A DNA stretch of 64,000 nt, from assembly GCA_036971715.1 (NCBI GenBank), contig JAVHJL010000006.1, positions 930,001 to 994,000 on the forward strand, read 5' to 3'. Shown here piece by piece: positions 22,137 through 34,312 of the stretch (position 1 is its first letter; each line of letters opens with the position of its first letter). The translations under genes were made by a program, and so were the position numbers. The DNA is from Arthrobotrys musiformis. Taxonomy: Eukaryota > Ascomycota > Orbiliomycetes > Orbiliales > Orbiliaceae. The notes below the pieces were generated by a model. That model was not told the origin of the DNA, did no database searches, and saw nothing but the letters and a program-made list of their open reading frames with translations.

Positions 22137-22757
22137 ACCACTTTCTACCACTATTACTATCGTCTACTTCTCATGTTCCCTGTATCAACCCTATGAGTTT
22201 CCTTTTACCAAAGCTTACGGCGGATTATGTTGAGATGGGGGAGCGTGCTGGTGTTATCGAAGCTGTTTACGTTTAAGAATTACATGTATCGCACGAAGTT
22301 CTTTTGTAATGATAAATAGCTAGCTATAGCGGGTGGTTTATAGAGGGTCCTCAGTGGAGGGACCTGTTACTTACTTACGAGCACAATGGATAAATTCTAT
22401 AAAATTTAAACCTTTAGCTATATAAATAGCATGATTAAATACTCGAGACTATATGCATAGATACTGCCGGCATAAAAACATCTTGGGCTCCCGGCGGTAG
22501 CAGATATCAATCTGTAGAGAGTACCCGGAAGTTTTATGTCTCCAGACCGGGTATAGTATGGGTAAATCGACTGGATCCACCTCCGGCACATAGAGTAGTC
22601 GTGATACTACCGGGTAACATATAGTCTCGAATCTTTTGACCACGTTCGCGAGTTTGATTCCGGATTTCCGTATATCATGATATAGGTTCTTTCATGATTG
22701 AGCGTGTAGCATGTCGAAGTTGAGGTTTGATATATATATGGCCCAAGTCATGGATCC
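22137..22757. other. spacer with MITE-like element
   Basis: Downstream of the membrane-protein gene. Contains the inverted-repeat element at 22443-22630. No gene seen. Confidence 0.5.
22443..22630. mobile_element. 188-bp MITE-like element with 13-bp terminal inverted repeats
   Basis: TCGAGACTATATG at 22443-22455 is a perfect inverted copy of CATATAGTCTCGA at 22618-22630. The interior has further related blocks (GATACTGCCGG versus GATACTACCGGG; CCCGGCGGTAGC; CATAAAAACAT versus GTTTTATGTC) that would fold into hairpins. No coding frame lies inside. A target-site duplication is not obvious. The structure is seen; a transposon origin is inferred. Confidence 0.4.
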
Positions 22758-23619
22758 ATGGAGCGTGCATACAAAAGAGCACTGATATCGGCTGTGGGGA
22801 CTGCACCAACGGGGAATCTCAACAACGCCTTCTATTTCACACAGCCGTCGGTGGCCACTTTAGCTGAAGCCCTCCCACAATTTTTTTTTTTTTTTTTTTC
22901 ATCACAACAACTTCCCACCGTCGACACCTCCCATTCAATCCAATCCCACCTACAAAACTCCATCCCACCCCCATTCTCTCCATCATCTCTACACTTCACC
23001 TCCCTTCATCACACTTCACCTCTTTCACCAGCGTCACCATCATCATCAGCACCTCTGCTCAGGAAGTCACTGATCGAACCATCCTTCTCTCGATCTTGTC
23101 CTTCATCAGCTTCTTCTCGTTTTTTCTTCTTATCATCCTTCTTGTTCACGGCTTCTGCTGCTTTCATCTCGTTTTTCCATCCCCCACCAAGCTCTGTTCT
23201 TCGTCTAGCTCCGGGTTGTTGAAAAACACGTTGCTGGTAACTCTTTACTCCTCCTCATCTTTCTCTCAGCTCGTCTTCGTCATCAACAAGTCGTTGCTGA
23301 ACACTCCCTTTCTTCCCATTCTCCTTCTAGCTCTGCTTCGTGAAAAGCCGTTGCTGGATACTCTTCAATTCTCCCTGTCCGTCAGACGTTTTGTCATCTC
23401 TTCCGTCTTCATCAGAGAAGTCGTTGCTGGATACCCTTTCTTCATCAGCAACCCATCACGAGCTGTCTTCTCTCCTTCTAACATCCTTCACCATTGTCCT
23501 CGGCTCGTTTCTGGTTTGATCCCCATCCAGATTCGTTCCATCCAATCCGTTCGGCTTTATCCTTCGATAAGTATCAATACCCTCGTAGTATCTTGTCCTC
23601 CCCTATCAATACCTTCAAG
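22758..23619 (+). promoter_or_regulatory. pyrimidine-rich long leader or promoter of the repeat protein gene
   Basis: A T-run of about 20 at 22880-22900 is followed by about 700 nt of C/T-rich sequence with few purines. The motif GTYGTTGCTGRAYAC recurs about every 55-75 nt near 23230, 23291, 23347 and 23419. Open frames here are by-products of the composition. C/T-rich stretches before start codons are typical of highly expressed fungal genes; here it is unusually long. Confidence 0.45.
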
Positions 23620-26600
23620 ATGGGCTGGTTCCGTTTGCCTTGGAAGAAGAAGGTGGTGGTTATCCATGAGACCCGTTCTCAGGATAGCACGGCGATGAGA
23701 GGGGCCTCACCAAGGACCATGCTCGAGATCGAGAAGCGCCATCTTGAGAGAATGAAGAAAGACGGCATCACGGGGTCCAGGCTCGAAACCCAGGAGAAAA
23801 CCGTCAAGTCGTGGGTCGATTCCGAGCAGCGCAGGACCAACGCGGAGAAGGCGCGAGAGGCCTTTCAGAAGGCCCGAGCAAGTCGTCTTAGACGACATGC
23901 TCGGGCCCGAAGAATGGTCAACAGTATCTCGTACCGGTTCCGTGGCAAGTACGTGACCCCGCCGGAGTTGTCTCGCAAAGAGGATTTCCCCCCTCCGAAG
24001 AGGGAAAAGAAAGGGCTATTCAAGCGCATCTGCGCTTTCGTTCGTCCTTCCCGTCCGTCCAAAGTGGACACCAGGGTCCAAGGGGACCAGAAGCCCGTCG
24101 TAAGTACCAAACAACCTCGTATCTCTTTGATAAACTTGACATTGGCTAACTTGTCCAAAGGCCGCCGCCGGGTGGAATGAAGAACTGTCTCGACAGTTTG
24201 CCTTCCCAATGGAGGAGGCGATGAGGATCAGGGCGGAGATCGAACACGGTTCGACCGAGGGGTCGACCGTGGGGGAGGTCACTGACGACGACCTCCCCAG
24301 GGAGCGGGCCAGCACCCAAGCCGTTCGTGGTAAGTATCCTGTTGCTAAGTTAGTTTCCGTAGGAATTATATGACTGACTCTTGTTTCTAGACGGCTTCCG
24401 GCTGTACAAGAACCTCAACAAAGCGGAGAGGGTCTTTGGCGAGAAGATTGACATCTCCGCCTACAAGCTGGCCACGAACGTGGGTCCCTGGCCTCGGCCG
24501 GGTGTGCGGGCGCCGACCCCCCCGCACATGAAACCTGGGTGGGTGATGCCACCCGGGGATCCCAGGGACCCGCCGCTCCCTGACGCCGCAACCCTCAACG
24601 GGGGGAAGAAACCCGTTGTCGCCGAAGGGGTTCCCCGCAGGAGGCGGGCGAACCCCTATGAAAAACCGATCACAAGGTGGTCGTTGCCTCCCTTCGAGGC
24701 ACCAAAACCGGCTCCTGCGCCTCCCAGCGAGGCTACACCTCCTCCACCACCACCACCATCCCAACCAGCCGGCGGCCCTCCCCACAGCCGTCCATTGGGA
24801 AAACCCCTCCAACAGGAGGAGTTTTTCCGTGGGCGTGCTGCTGGGAACCCCAAGAGGGCCACAGCGGACTCCGATGCCCTTGGGGCTATCGAGACGGAGT
24901 TCCTGCGCGAGACCACCAGGCCGGCCCCTCCCACCCCATCGGAAGTCACCACGGAAGAGGACTTCCCAGGTCAGGTTGAGTTCATACCGCTCAACCTGAC
25001 CTGCTCGAACCCCGAGGAAGGTATGACGTTGGCGGAGATGCTTGCCTCCGAAGGGCTGGAGGACAGCCCGCTGCCTCCAGCCGCAAAGCTGATCGAGGTG
25101 GCCACGAAGAAGCCCAACCTCCGAATCAGGGGGTTCGGCGTTTCCCCGTCTGCCAACAAGGCGTTGACGGCGGGGGGGCGGGGGGGGAGGAAAGAGGGGG
25201 AGTGGGTCGAGGACCCACGTAACTTCAACGAGGTCGGGATAGACATGGATGTCTATCAGAGCCGCCGGCTTGGTGATCCCTACCGTGACTCGGGGATCAC
25301 CAAGGCCAGGTTCCAGGCCACGATTGACCGTGAGAGGGCGGCCGAAATCATCACGCAGGCCAGGGAACTCGGTCAGCATCCTGCTGACACCCTCAAGATG
25401 GTCAAGGGCTTGCGGCGCCGGGAGGGGCCTCCAAAGCCGAAGGAGACGCCCCTCCAGTTCCTCCAACGATTTGTGGCAGCCGAGGATGGAGACCCGGAAT
25501 TCTTCATGATGAACGCACAGGTCAAGGGGGCCATCAAGCAGTCGGAGCGATACGAAGAGCTCCAGCTCAAAAAGCGCCTGGAGCAACGCGCACGAGAGGC
25601 ACAAGGCCTCAACCCTCCCGTCCAACCGGCCGCGCCGGTGAAGATCACCTACGAGGAGCCGAAGGCGCCACAGCCACATTACTCAGTGGCTGGTGGAGAG
25701 GGCCGACCATTCGACCCAGCCAACGAGGGAAGCGGAGGTATCCAGATACCAACTCTGTCGTCATACGGACCCAGTCGTACTGGAGGAGGAATCGAGGCTC
25801 CTTATATGCCCTCGTACCTGGATGAGGCTTCCCAGGGATCCCAAGACTGTGGGCAGATCTATCTGCCAAGTCTTCCATCGTTCAGGAATAACCGTGCTGG
25901 AGAAATCGAACCTTTTCACATGTCGCCGTCGGACCTGGATGAAGTTTCCCAGGGACCCCAAAGCTTCGAGTCTCCTTATATGTCGTCGCCGTACCTGGAT
26001 GAAGTTTCCCAGGAACCCGAAGGCTTCGAGCAGATCTCTTTACCAACTCTTCCATCGTTCGGGATCAATCGTGCTGGACAAATCGAGTCTCCTTACATGT
26101 CGTCGCACCTGGATGAAGTTTCCCAGGAACCCCAAGACTTCGAGTCTCATATGTTATCGTCGTACCTGGATGAAGTTTCCCAGGAACCTCAGGACTTCGA
26201 GTCTCCTCATCATACGTCATCGCCGTACCTGGATGAAGTTTCCCAGGAACCTCAAGGCTTTGAGCAGATCTCTTTACCGGCTCTTCCATCGTTCGGGAAT
26301 AATCGTAGCGCAGAAATTGAGTCGCCTGATATGTCATTGTACCTGGATGAAGCTCCCCAGGAACCTCAGGGCATTGAACAGATTCATTTACCGACGCTTT
26401 CATCATTCGGAAACAATCATACTGGAGAAATCGAGGCGCCTGATATGCCCTTGTATCCAGATGAAACCATTAAGGAGTCTCGAAGTTTCGATCAAATTCA
26501 CTTGCCGACCCTTCCGTCGTTCGGGGCCAATCGTACTGGGGAAATCGAGTCCCCTGATATGCCTTTGTACCCAGATGAGACCATTGAGGAGCCCCAGAGT

Positions 26601-28172
26601 TTCGATCAAATCCACTTGCCGACCCTTCCATCGTTCGGAGTCAATCGTGTCAGGTCCTTTATTATGCCCCGGCTCCCAGAACTTGATCCACCTGACTTTG
26701 ATCAAATTGATATGGAGGAATTTGCCCATCTTCGCGACGCAGCCCCGCCGCAAACCCCAGTTCGTCAGACATATGACGAGCAATGCATTCCATCTGACAG
26801 ATTCCCAAAGAGGGACCCAGTAGTCGACGCAATTCAGGATAGATGGCTGCGATCCCAAGGACTACCGCTCCCCGAAGAGATTGATCACTCGAGAATCCAC
26901 CCGGATTGGTATCGTACAACGCCAAGTACTTCAGTGCCATATGGCATAATGATTGACGATTCTGACGACGATTTTGATGACGAGGACGAACCACCAGCTC
27001 CTTCTCGAGTTCCAGAACTGGTTTCGCCGCCACCTGTTGCATTTGGAGATACCATGGACATGATGATGTTCCCGAGAACTTGCGACGTAAAGCAGATGGT
27101 CAAACCCCGTGGTGTTGGCAGCCAAGTGCCCGACCAGGATGAAGCCAATGTCGTACCGAAAGGCCCAGTGATTACGGCCGAAGGCACCGGAAGCGCACTT
27201 TTGATGAACGCGATTGTCAAGGTCAAGAACGAAAGGGCCAGCAGAGGTGAAGACTGTAGCGGACTGCAAGTTACTTCACCAACCCCGGAAGATGAAATTT
27301 TCATCATGAAGTTCAACTATGACGTTATCCTGGAGACCGAGCGATTAGCAAAGGAAGCTGGCAATGATGTTTGCGTCAAAGCTGCTTTACTCACAGCCGC
27401 CAGAGAGCTGAAAGTGGAATTGCCAAATACCGCTGGAACAAGAGTTTTGGATCTACGAACCTGGCTCATGAGGGACTATTTCGAACGCAGAGCAAGTCTG
27501 AAGGCGCGACGAAGGATGGAAGCTGAATATCTCCTCTCCCTGGAACAGCAAGAGAAGGAAGTTTCGAAAAAGGCTTCGAAGGAAGAAGAGCCATCCGAGT
27601 CTAAAAAAGCTCCCATTATTCCAGAGTCGCCCCCACGACCTGTGAGTCGATCAATTGGTTCGCAAACTGATAGTCAATCGGTTGCCCCAAGACTTGAGAG
27701 CCGACCAATCGCTTCGCGGCCCCAGTATCGATCAATTGGTTCACAAACTGAGAGTCAACCAATCGCTTCACGCCCCCAGGCCCAAATTCCCACTTCACGA
27801 CCAACAAGTCAGTCTCCCGGTCCACAACCACGACCTGAAAGCCAAGTTAGTGGTTCAGGGTCATACCGACAACACGCACCCGCTTCCCCATCACCACAGC
27901 AGGACAGGGAAACTCGCGACAGCCCACAGTCGGATTCAAGTACAAGAGCCCTCCGTCGACGCTCTTCAGCTGGAAGCAATCCATCGAGCCAAACGAATGA
28001 TGCCTATCTCCACAGCATTCCAGAGGATTTCCTTCGTCAGCATGCACGAGTCGCCAACGCCCGGGTTTTAGGGCGTGAAGTTCACCCAACCCCTACTATC
28101 TTCCGACGAAACCGAGTACGCCCACCGAGAACCTACTACAGGGATCGAGACTACAACGGGAATATGTTCTAG
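23620..28172 (+). CDS. large repeat-rich disordered protein (1476 aa), function unknown
   Basis: Three exons: 23620-24099, 24161-24329 and 24391-28172, with two 61-nt introns (donors GTAAGT, a GCTAAC branch site in the first); phases 0 and 1 match. The N-terminus is strongly basic (MGWFRLPWKKK) and then Lys/Arg/Glu-rich helices follow. Residues about 270-380 are Pro-rich. Residues about 665-975 hold imperfect tandem repeats built on YLDEVSQEPQ-FES and QI-LPTLPSFG-NR-GEIESP. Residues about 1090-1160 form a compact helical segment (DEIFIMKFNYDVILETERLAK). Near the C-terminus SRSIGSQT/ESRPIASRPQ repeats occur. No catalytic motif, signal peptide or membrane helix is visible. A scaffold or structural protein is possible but unproven. 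Confidence 0.72.
25735..26660 (+). repeat. coding minisatellite in the 1476-aa protein
   Basis: About eleven diverged units, each containing TACCTGGATGAAGTTTCCCA and/or CTTCCATCGTTCGG-like blocks. Some arrays are short (YLDEVSQEPQ units only), others are the longer unit with LPTLPSF. The unit boundaries are uneven, consistent with unequal exchange plus point divergence. Confidence 0.75.
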
Positions 28173-29695
28173 GCGCGACAACCTCGAAAACACCTTTATC
28201 GTCAGCCTTTCTGATGATCCGTCATCTTTTATTTATTGCAGCATTTTATAGCGAGGCGTTCTTCTCTTTTTTTCAAAGCCGTTATCGAAAAACCCAAAAT
28301 TTCTCAAGAGCAGACCCCCACTCTTAGAAATGACGATTATCGCAGTCTTCAACTACGATTCTCTATCAAAGCATACGATATGTCGCGTCGGTATGTCTTC
28401 TTTACGTTTATCAGCATCTTATGAATAACGACGGCTACGACCTTATTACGCTCGCATTCTTGTTTCAAGTTTTCAGCTTCGCCAAACCCGTTTAAAGCTG
28501 CTTCTACGGATGAGGGCCTAAAATCTGCTTTTTTTAACGACTGAATCGCATTTTATGAACAACATGTCTAACGAAGACTTACGCCTTAACCCCGGTTCAT
28601 ACGCATTTTTTATCGCACAAGGCGTTTCACTGGTTATGGTGTTACTGAAAAGTGGGAGGATTTATTACTACTGCATGGATAGGCGTTTAATGGAATAGTG
28701 ACGTTTAATGGAATAGTGAAGAGGAGGACAAAAACACAGAAAAGGTGAAAAGGATATTAGATTTCTTCGAATCCTGTTTTATAGCCAGGTTTTATAAGTT
28801 AATCAATAGAGTTTTCGCCACTAATTCTTTCTTCCTTCTCCTTGTTTTTGATTTTGTTTGTTCTTTTTAGCACGTTCCAAGTCTTGTTTTGTTTTGGTTT
28901 TGTTTTTGACATGGTTTTTCAGCGTTTCGTTCTCTGTCCCAACTTTTCGGTTTCGTATAATTTTATTTTCGTGCTCCATTATTGATATCAATGAGGTCTC
29001 TAGGCGCTTAAAACTTTCACCCGAAGCATTTATTCTCCCAAGTTTCGTATTTGCTTAAAACTTTCCATTGGCATTAATTTTTATTACATATATACACTCT
29101 GTTTCCTACTAACACAGCAGTATCGACAAGACGAAATAGCCGCTGGAACTGGCAATATGGTGTTGAGTGTTGGATATCCCATATCGGCATTCGGAAGGCA
29201 TCTAACCACCGACCAGTGACAAACGCCTTGGCTCACTTGGATCCTTCGGCTCACATTTCGTCGTCGAAACAAGCTCCAAAGTGGGTCCTCGCTGCAGTAC
29301 AACCCGCTTGCAAGGGGGTATATTCCCAAATCCGTACGATCGTGTTTCACGAAGTCCACGTCGTCGGAAACCGGCAGTCAAACTGGTATTAACTGTGGGC
29401 CGAGACGCGGGAAAAGTTTGGATTGGAGTGGGGAATGCTCTTCACGTTCGCAGGCCGCGTATGAGTCGTCACGAAGTTGCACGAGAGGCCGGCTGGGATA
29501 TTTCGGGGGTATAAATAGGCCTTGGTTCTGCCTGTTCAGTTGAGGTTGTGTGCCTGAGTTCCGACTTATCGACGACACTGGGATATACTAGCTGCGGAGC
29601 CTGTCGCATTCCCCAGTCTCGTTCTTTTTTGATATACACCGATATCTGGTATATTGAGACGGCCTACCATCCCTATATCGTGGGAGCTTTGAACT
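28173..29695. other. intergenic spacer
   Basis: 1.5 kb with T-rich stretches (28.8-29.0 kb) and a short duplicated GCGTTTAATGGAATAGTGA block near 28680-28720. No gene seen. Confidence 0.5.
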
Positions 29696-30825
29696 ATGAT
29701 TCCCCTTACCACCATCAAAGCCGCGAACGCGGAACTATCCGCCCGTCTCCCATCCCCAGTCTGTGTCTTCCTCGGAGGAACAACAGGCATCGGGTTCTAC
29801 ACCCTCAAACAGCTCGCGGCATCTACCGTCTCTCCTAAAGTCTACTATATCGGACGAACCCCCTCCAATGCAGAGATCGTTCAGAAGACACTTGAGGAGA
29901 TTAACCCGAAGGGAACATATATCTTCGTCCAGTGTGACATACTCTTAATCAAGAATGTGGACAAGGCTTGCGAGGAAATTCTTAGTAAGGAGAAGGAGAT
30001 CAACCTTCTCTGGTTGAGTGCGGGATTGCTTAGATCTGGGTTCCCAGGTATGGCTTCATCTGATGGCTTATCGCCCCTTGATCTTGAAAATATTCTATGG
30101 TGAGATGCTAACTATCTTGTAACTTGATAGATACGGAAGAAGGCCTCAACTTCATGGCCGCAATCTCCTACTTCTCCCACATAAAATTTGTCATAAACCT
30201 CCTCCTGCTTCTCAAGGTCTCATCAGCCAACAACCACTTCACCCGAGTAATCCGAGTCCTCGCCGGCGGCCTCGAAAAGGAACTCGACCCCACCGATCTC
30301 GATATGCGCAAAGCGTCATTGATCAAAAGCAGGCAACACCATACCACCTCCACCACCGTTGCGTTCGACCACCTTGCCAAAGAGAACCCGGATATCAGTT
30401 TCGTCCATGCGTTCCCGGGGTTTGTAAAGACTGAAGGGCAGAATTTCCCGGGGGTTATTAGTCTGTTGATTAGAGGCATGATGTGGGTTGCTGGGAGTTG
30501 GTTGTTAATTCCTGAGGAGGAGAGCGGGGAGAGGAACTTGTTTTATGCGACCAGCGAGATCTACCCTGCATCTAGCAAGGCGAAGGAGGTGATTAGTTCG
30601 CTTGGTGGCGAAGGGAAGGGAGAAGGGGAAGATGTCGCTGTAGGCTTGGATGGAGTGAAGGGTAGTGGGTGCTATACCCTCCATTGGGACGGGACGGCGA
30701 AGAGCGGGAATAAAATCCTGATGGGATATCGGGAGACCGGGTTCAGAGAGAAAGTTTGGGAACACACTTTGGAGGTTTATAAGGGTGTCGAGGACAAGTA
30801 CCCAAAGGATGCTGGTGCTGCTTAA
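29696..30825 (+). CDS. fungal short-chain dehydrogenase/reductase-like protein
   Basis: Two exons: 29696-30047 and 30131-30825, joined in phase 1 across an 83-nt intron (donor GTATGG, branch GCTAAC); 348 aa. The Rossmann nucleotide-binding motif is GGTTGIGFYTLKQLA near residue 29, followed by YYIGRTP. An acidic VQCDILLI strand and LLWLSAGLLRSG (the NAG-like strand) come next. SYFSHIKFVINLLLLL corresponds to the Y-x-x-x-[KR] helix of fungal SDRs; a Ser-Tyr-Lys triad is not clean, so the active site is somewhat degenerate. AFPGFVKTEG matches the PG-x-[VI]-x-T segment. Proteins of this group occur near secondary-metabolite genes, but no partner is adjacent here. Oxidoreductase activity is probable, substrate unknown. 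Confidence 0.82.
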
Positions 30826-31240
30826 GAGCCCTTTAAGCTTTAGATCGGCGGCTCTGGATGCACTCTGGCTTCCAACGACAGTTTCGACTCCGACGATGCT
30901 CTGGTTTTCAATGGCGGTTTCGACTCCGAGCTTATTCTGGTTCTCGGCAATAGTTTCGACTCCGAATGCACTCTAGTTTCCAACGATAGTTTCGACCCCG
31001 AATTCACTCCCGTTTCCAACGATAGTTTTGGCTCCGAGTATGCCCTGGCCCCTAATACCAACCTCCATTGAATTCGAATGCGCCCCAGCCCTTAACGAAA
31101 GTTTCGACTCCGAATGCACTTTAGTTCCCAACGATAGCTTCGAGGCTATATTCATTCGCGTTTCACCGCTTGAGCACCCCGGGTGCGCTCAGGCTTTCGA
31201 CGACAGCCTCGAATTGGAATGTAGTTTAATCCCAGATTAA
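30826..31240. repeat. decayed 36-bp tandem repeat array
   Basis: About nine diverged copies of a 36-bp unit around AGTTTCGACTCCGAATGCACT. In one frame they encode a 12-residue repeat like NDSFDSECTLVS. A TGA interrupts this frame at about 31067-31069; after a one-base shift the same peptide repeat continues from 31028 to 31240. The unit length is a multiple of three, which suggests the array was once coding and is now broken. It starts immediately after the SDR stop codon. Confidence 0.6.
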
Positions 31241-31709
31241 GTTTCAAACCATCAGCAGCAGCGATTCCCTTTTATCGTTTCCCACAATCCACAGATCACA
31301 CGCACGCACGCACCCCACCCATATTCCCCATCACTACCCGAAGAAGAATCACAAAGTCATAACTATATCATATATTATTTCCCTCAATTACAAATTATTG
31401 TTTTTTTGGTAGCGTAATGTCTCGTACATACAAACCCCACAAAGGGCGACGTAAAAAGAATAGTAATCGTCTTCGTAATTTTGTAAAGTAGTCCCCGGAT
31501 ATCCAGTACATTATACCCCGACATCCAATCCATTATACATATATAATAAAAATTTGCAGAGAAATCATTATTCGTAAAATTCCCTGATCTCTTATTAAGT
31601 AAGAGCTGGGCAGGTGCTTGGGTAGTTGGTTATTGTGGTGGTGCTCCTTTAGGGATAGTTATGTTAGTATTCGAAACTATGGAGGCGCTGTATCAATGAT
31701 GTGAAGGGC
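31241..31709. other. intergenic spacer
   Basis: AT-rich 3' spacer of two convergent transcription units, with CACGCACGCACGCACCCCACCC near 31300. No gene seen. Confidence 0.5.
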
Positions 31710-32832
31710 TTACTTTTCAGTCTTGGTTTTAGAGATGGTGGTGTACTCGGTTGTTGCGTCGTGTCTATTCCACCTATTAGTTTCATTTACACTTGAGGCT
31801 GAGAAGGGACATCGCAAGCTTACACTCTCGTAGTAGAGGTAGACGTAACCGTTTGTCCGTTACCATTGACAGTAACGATATTAATCTCAGTAGCGCTCGG
31901 AATGGTAACAGTCCCCCAAGCGTAGTTTGGTTCGTAAACCACAGTGGAGTAGAGAGTGACCGTGCTATCTTGGCCTACGGTTCCGTCGAATCCGGTATAC
32001 CCGGCTTGACGCTTGACTAATGCAGCAACAGGCTCTGCGACAGGCTCCGCGACTGGTTCATCCACAGGAGCGGCGCCGCGGATACGGTGGCGGGTGGGTG
32101 GAGTATAGCATGTCTTCACGCTGGTGGTCTTGGTGACGACTTCGGTGGTGGTTCTGTTTTTCGGTATGTTAGTCTCAAAACTTCAATGGTTCCTATGGGT
32201 TAGATGATTAACATACGAAGTAACAGGAACATCAACATGTCTCGTCCTTCCATAGCTAGTATGTGTCACAGTCGCTGTCGCTGGGTTATCATCGACAGTG
32301 GTAGTCTGCGTCACAGTTGTCGGGCCGCCCAAGACAGTCTTGTAGGCATTAGTCGTGAAAGTCGTTCCATCGGTGACGTGCTCGTCCGCAATCTGGATTA
32401 CGGTCCATTGCCTCGAATCCAGGACGGTGTAGGCCCCAACGAGGGGTGCTGTGAAGGACATATCGTACTCCCCGGTCATGGAAGATCGGGTTAGGCCTGG
32501 GCATAGGAGCGAAGTGTCTACGCCGGCATTGAAGGAGTTGCAGGTGTAAACCGAGGTCGTGCCTGAAACGGTCTGGGTTACTACTGGTATCAGTGGAGGC
32601 CCGCCGCTGTTCAATGTCAGTGTCTAGTTTTATAAATTTGTCTCGTACCCAGCCCGGTATGAGACAATGGATAAATGAAGTGGAGGATATTGGTGTGAAT
32701 GTACCTGCACGTAAAGAACCCGGTGGTAAAGATAGCTGGAGCACCGAAAGCATCACCGGCAGCCGCGCCCGCTGGATCAATATAGTAGGTTCCGCCGCCG
32801 ACGAGCTCAGGGATAGAAAGAGTACAGCCCAT
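31710..32832 (-). CDS. Thr/Val-rich protein with KEX2-like site, function unknown
   Basis: Four exons on the minus strand: 32832-32705, 32606-32217, 32153-31824 and 31764-31710 (introns of 98, 63 and 59 nt; donors GTACAT, GTATGT, GTAAGC); 300 aa with all phases consistent. The product is rich in Thr, Val and Ser with a central domain (about 43-172) carrying conserved-looking Cys in VYTCNSF and LLCPGL. An EPVAEPVAEPVA repeat then leads to a dibasic ALVKRQAG site, which resembles KEX2 processing. The N-terminus (MGCTLSIPELVGGGTYYIDP) is not a clear signal peptide, so the start could be mis-set or secretion unconventional. I do not recognise the family. A surface or secreted protein is suggested by composition only. 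Confidence 0.6.
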
Positions 32833-34312
32833 CTTGAATGAAGATATATATTTACGACCCGGATAGACCTATTAGAAATCCTGTGTGTTGAGTCTGTGGT
32901 ATTTCGCGGCGGCAAGCTCCCTGATACAGAATTCGAGGTATTCGATTCAGATACTCAAAACCAGTACAAGAATTTCGAGAAAGGGGCCAGGAACCTCATG
33001 CCTTTTATATATAAAAATCCTACAGGGCCGACACGGGCAGAACACGTTGTAAGGCATCCAGCCCTAGAAATTCCGCACCGTTTGCCGGATGTGCGCGCGC
33101 GCGTTAACTTTTATCAAATCTCCTGGGGTCTGGCCTGGAAAGGCCCCATTCTTCTGTCTTTTGGTGTGGATGTTATAACGCTCACAAATGTTGTGGTGTT
33201 TTTTTCGCGCATTCCGAAGGACTTGGAAAGGTCTTAGCTTAAAAGCTTATGCAAGCCACGTCCACAGGGCTGCGAGAATCACGGACTTCAACTCCTTTTT
33301 CGAATACTCGAGTCAGCTCGCCGACACAACTTTTGTCTTGCGATTCTATCAGGACTATTTGACCGTGGGCTTCTGGCTTTGAATAGGACTCAACCGTCAA
33401 TTGGTCTTGAACGAAACCGTTTTTCGAGCCTCGAGAACCGACAAGACCCATGCAATTGCGTTGCCTTCATCCAATATATCCTGCTCCAGCAAGCGCCGTC
33501 AATCTTGGTAATTAAACGCACGTCCATAGTGAATTGCAACCTTTCAGCCGCAAACAAAACCCCCAAAATCCCGGCCGTCGCAGTCGGGACCCGGACACAT
33601 CCTATTTATAACCAAAAGGGAAAGTGCATGGAAACTCTTTTCGCTGGCAAAAGAGGTGGTGAGTGGAGACTATTTTCAAGAGTTCTTCGATCGAGAAAAG
33701 CCGAGCCGTGTTCTCTTTTGTCGAATTGGGTTGGATTGCGTGGCGGAAGTTAAGCTTTGATACTAGTACAAACCTTCTGAGATATTGCGGCCTATTAATC
33801 TTATTTTTTGTCGAAATTTCACGGAATCTTATGTTAATCTGCGTGGGAACCTGATATATCTTACAGGTCGTTATATTATCAAGTCGGGGTGATAGGTTTT
33901 GCCACTGGTGCACTGGTCTACTTCTGTATTGGTGTCGACAGATGTCGGCTGCGAGTTCACTGTTGCATTTTATGTGACGACGCGTTGCGTTTGGTGGTGA
34001 CGGTCCATAGGTGCTCAAGCTAACTCGAGACGATAAGATTGATTGCTAGCTCATGGTACTTAAACCTAGTAGACCATCTTTTACTTTTAAAGCGGTGCAG
34101 TTATAATTATAAATAGCCCTAGAAATTGTTTTAATTACGGTCTATTTCATCATCCTGGGTAGATACATTTTTAAAATCGACAAAACGTCAAAACCCATCA
34201 ATCTAGCAAATATTAATCAAACAACGCTCATCCGAGGGACAGGCTGGTGGGCAAGGAATGTGATTATATATCCGACTCCAACATTTCGCAGCCGCATTCG
34301 ATATAGACAAAT
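32833..34312. other. intergenic spacer
   Basis: 1.5 kb between two minus-strand genes. It contains GTGCGCGCGCGCGTT near 33091 but no gene with signal, domain or splice structure. Confidence 0.5.

Noticed and set aside
23096..23698. 200-codon frame in the pyrimidine-rich leader
   Set aside because: Leu/Ser/Phe-rich purely because the DNA is C/T-rich; it overlaps the supported start of the 1476-aa gene in another frame.
24387..25679. Long minus-strand frame (430 codons) opposite the 1476-aa gene
   Set aside because: It is the shadow of a GC-rich, strongly biased coding exon; it has no splice sites, domain or plausible start, and the plus-strand model has matching phases.
30840..31155. Minus-strand frames with Lys/Ser/Glu repeats over the 36-bp array
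   Set aside because: They only mirror the tandem repeat; the plus-strand reading shows better codon periodicity.
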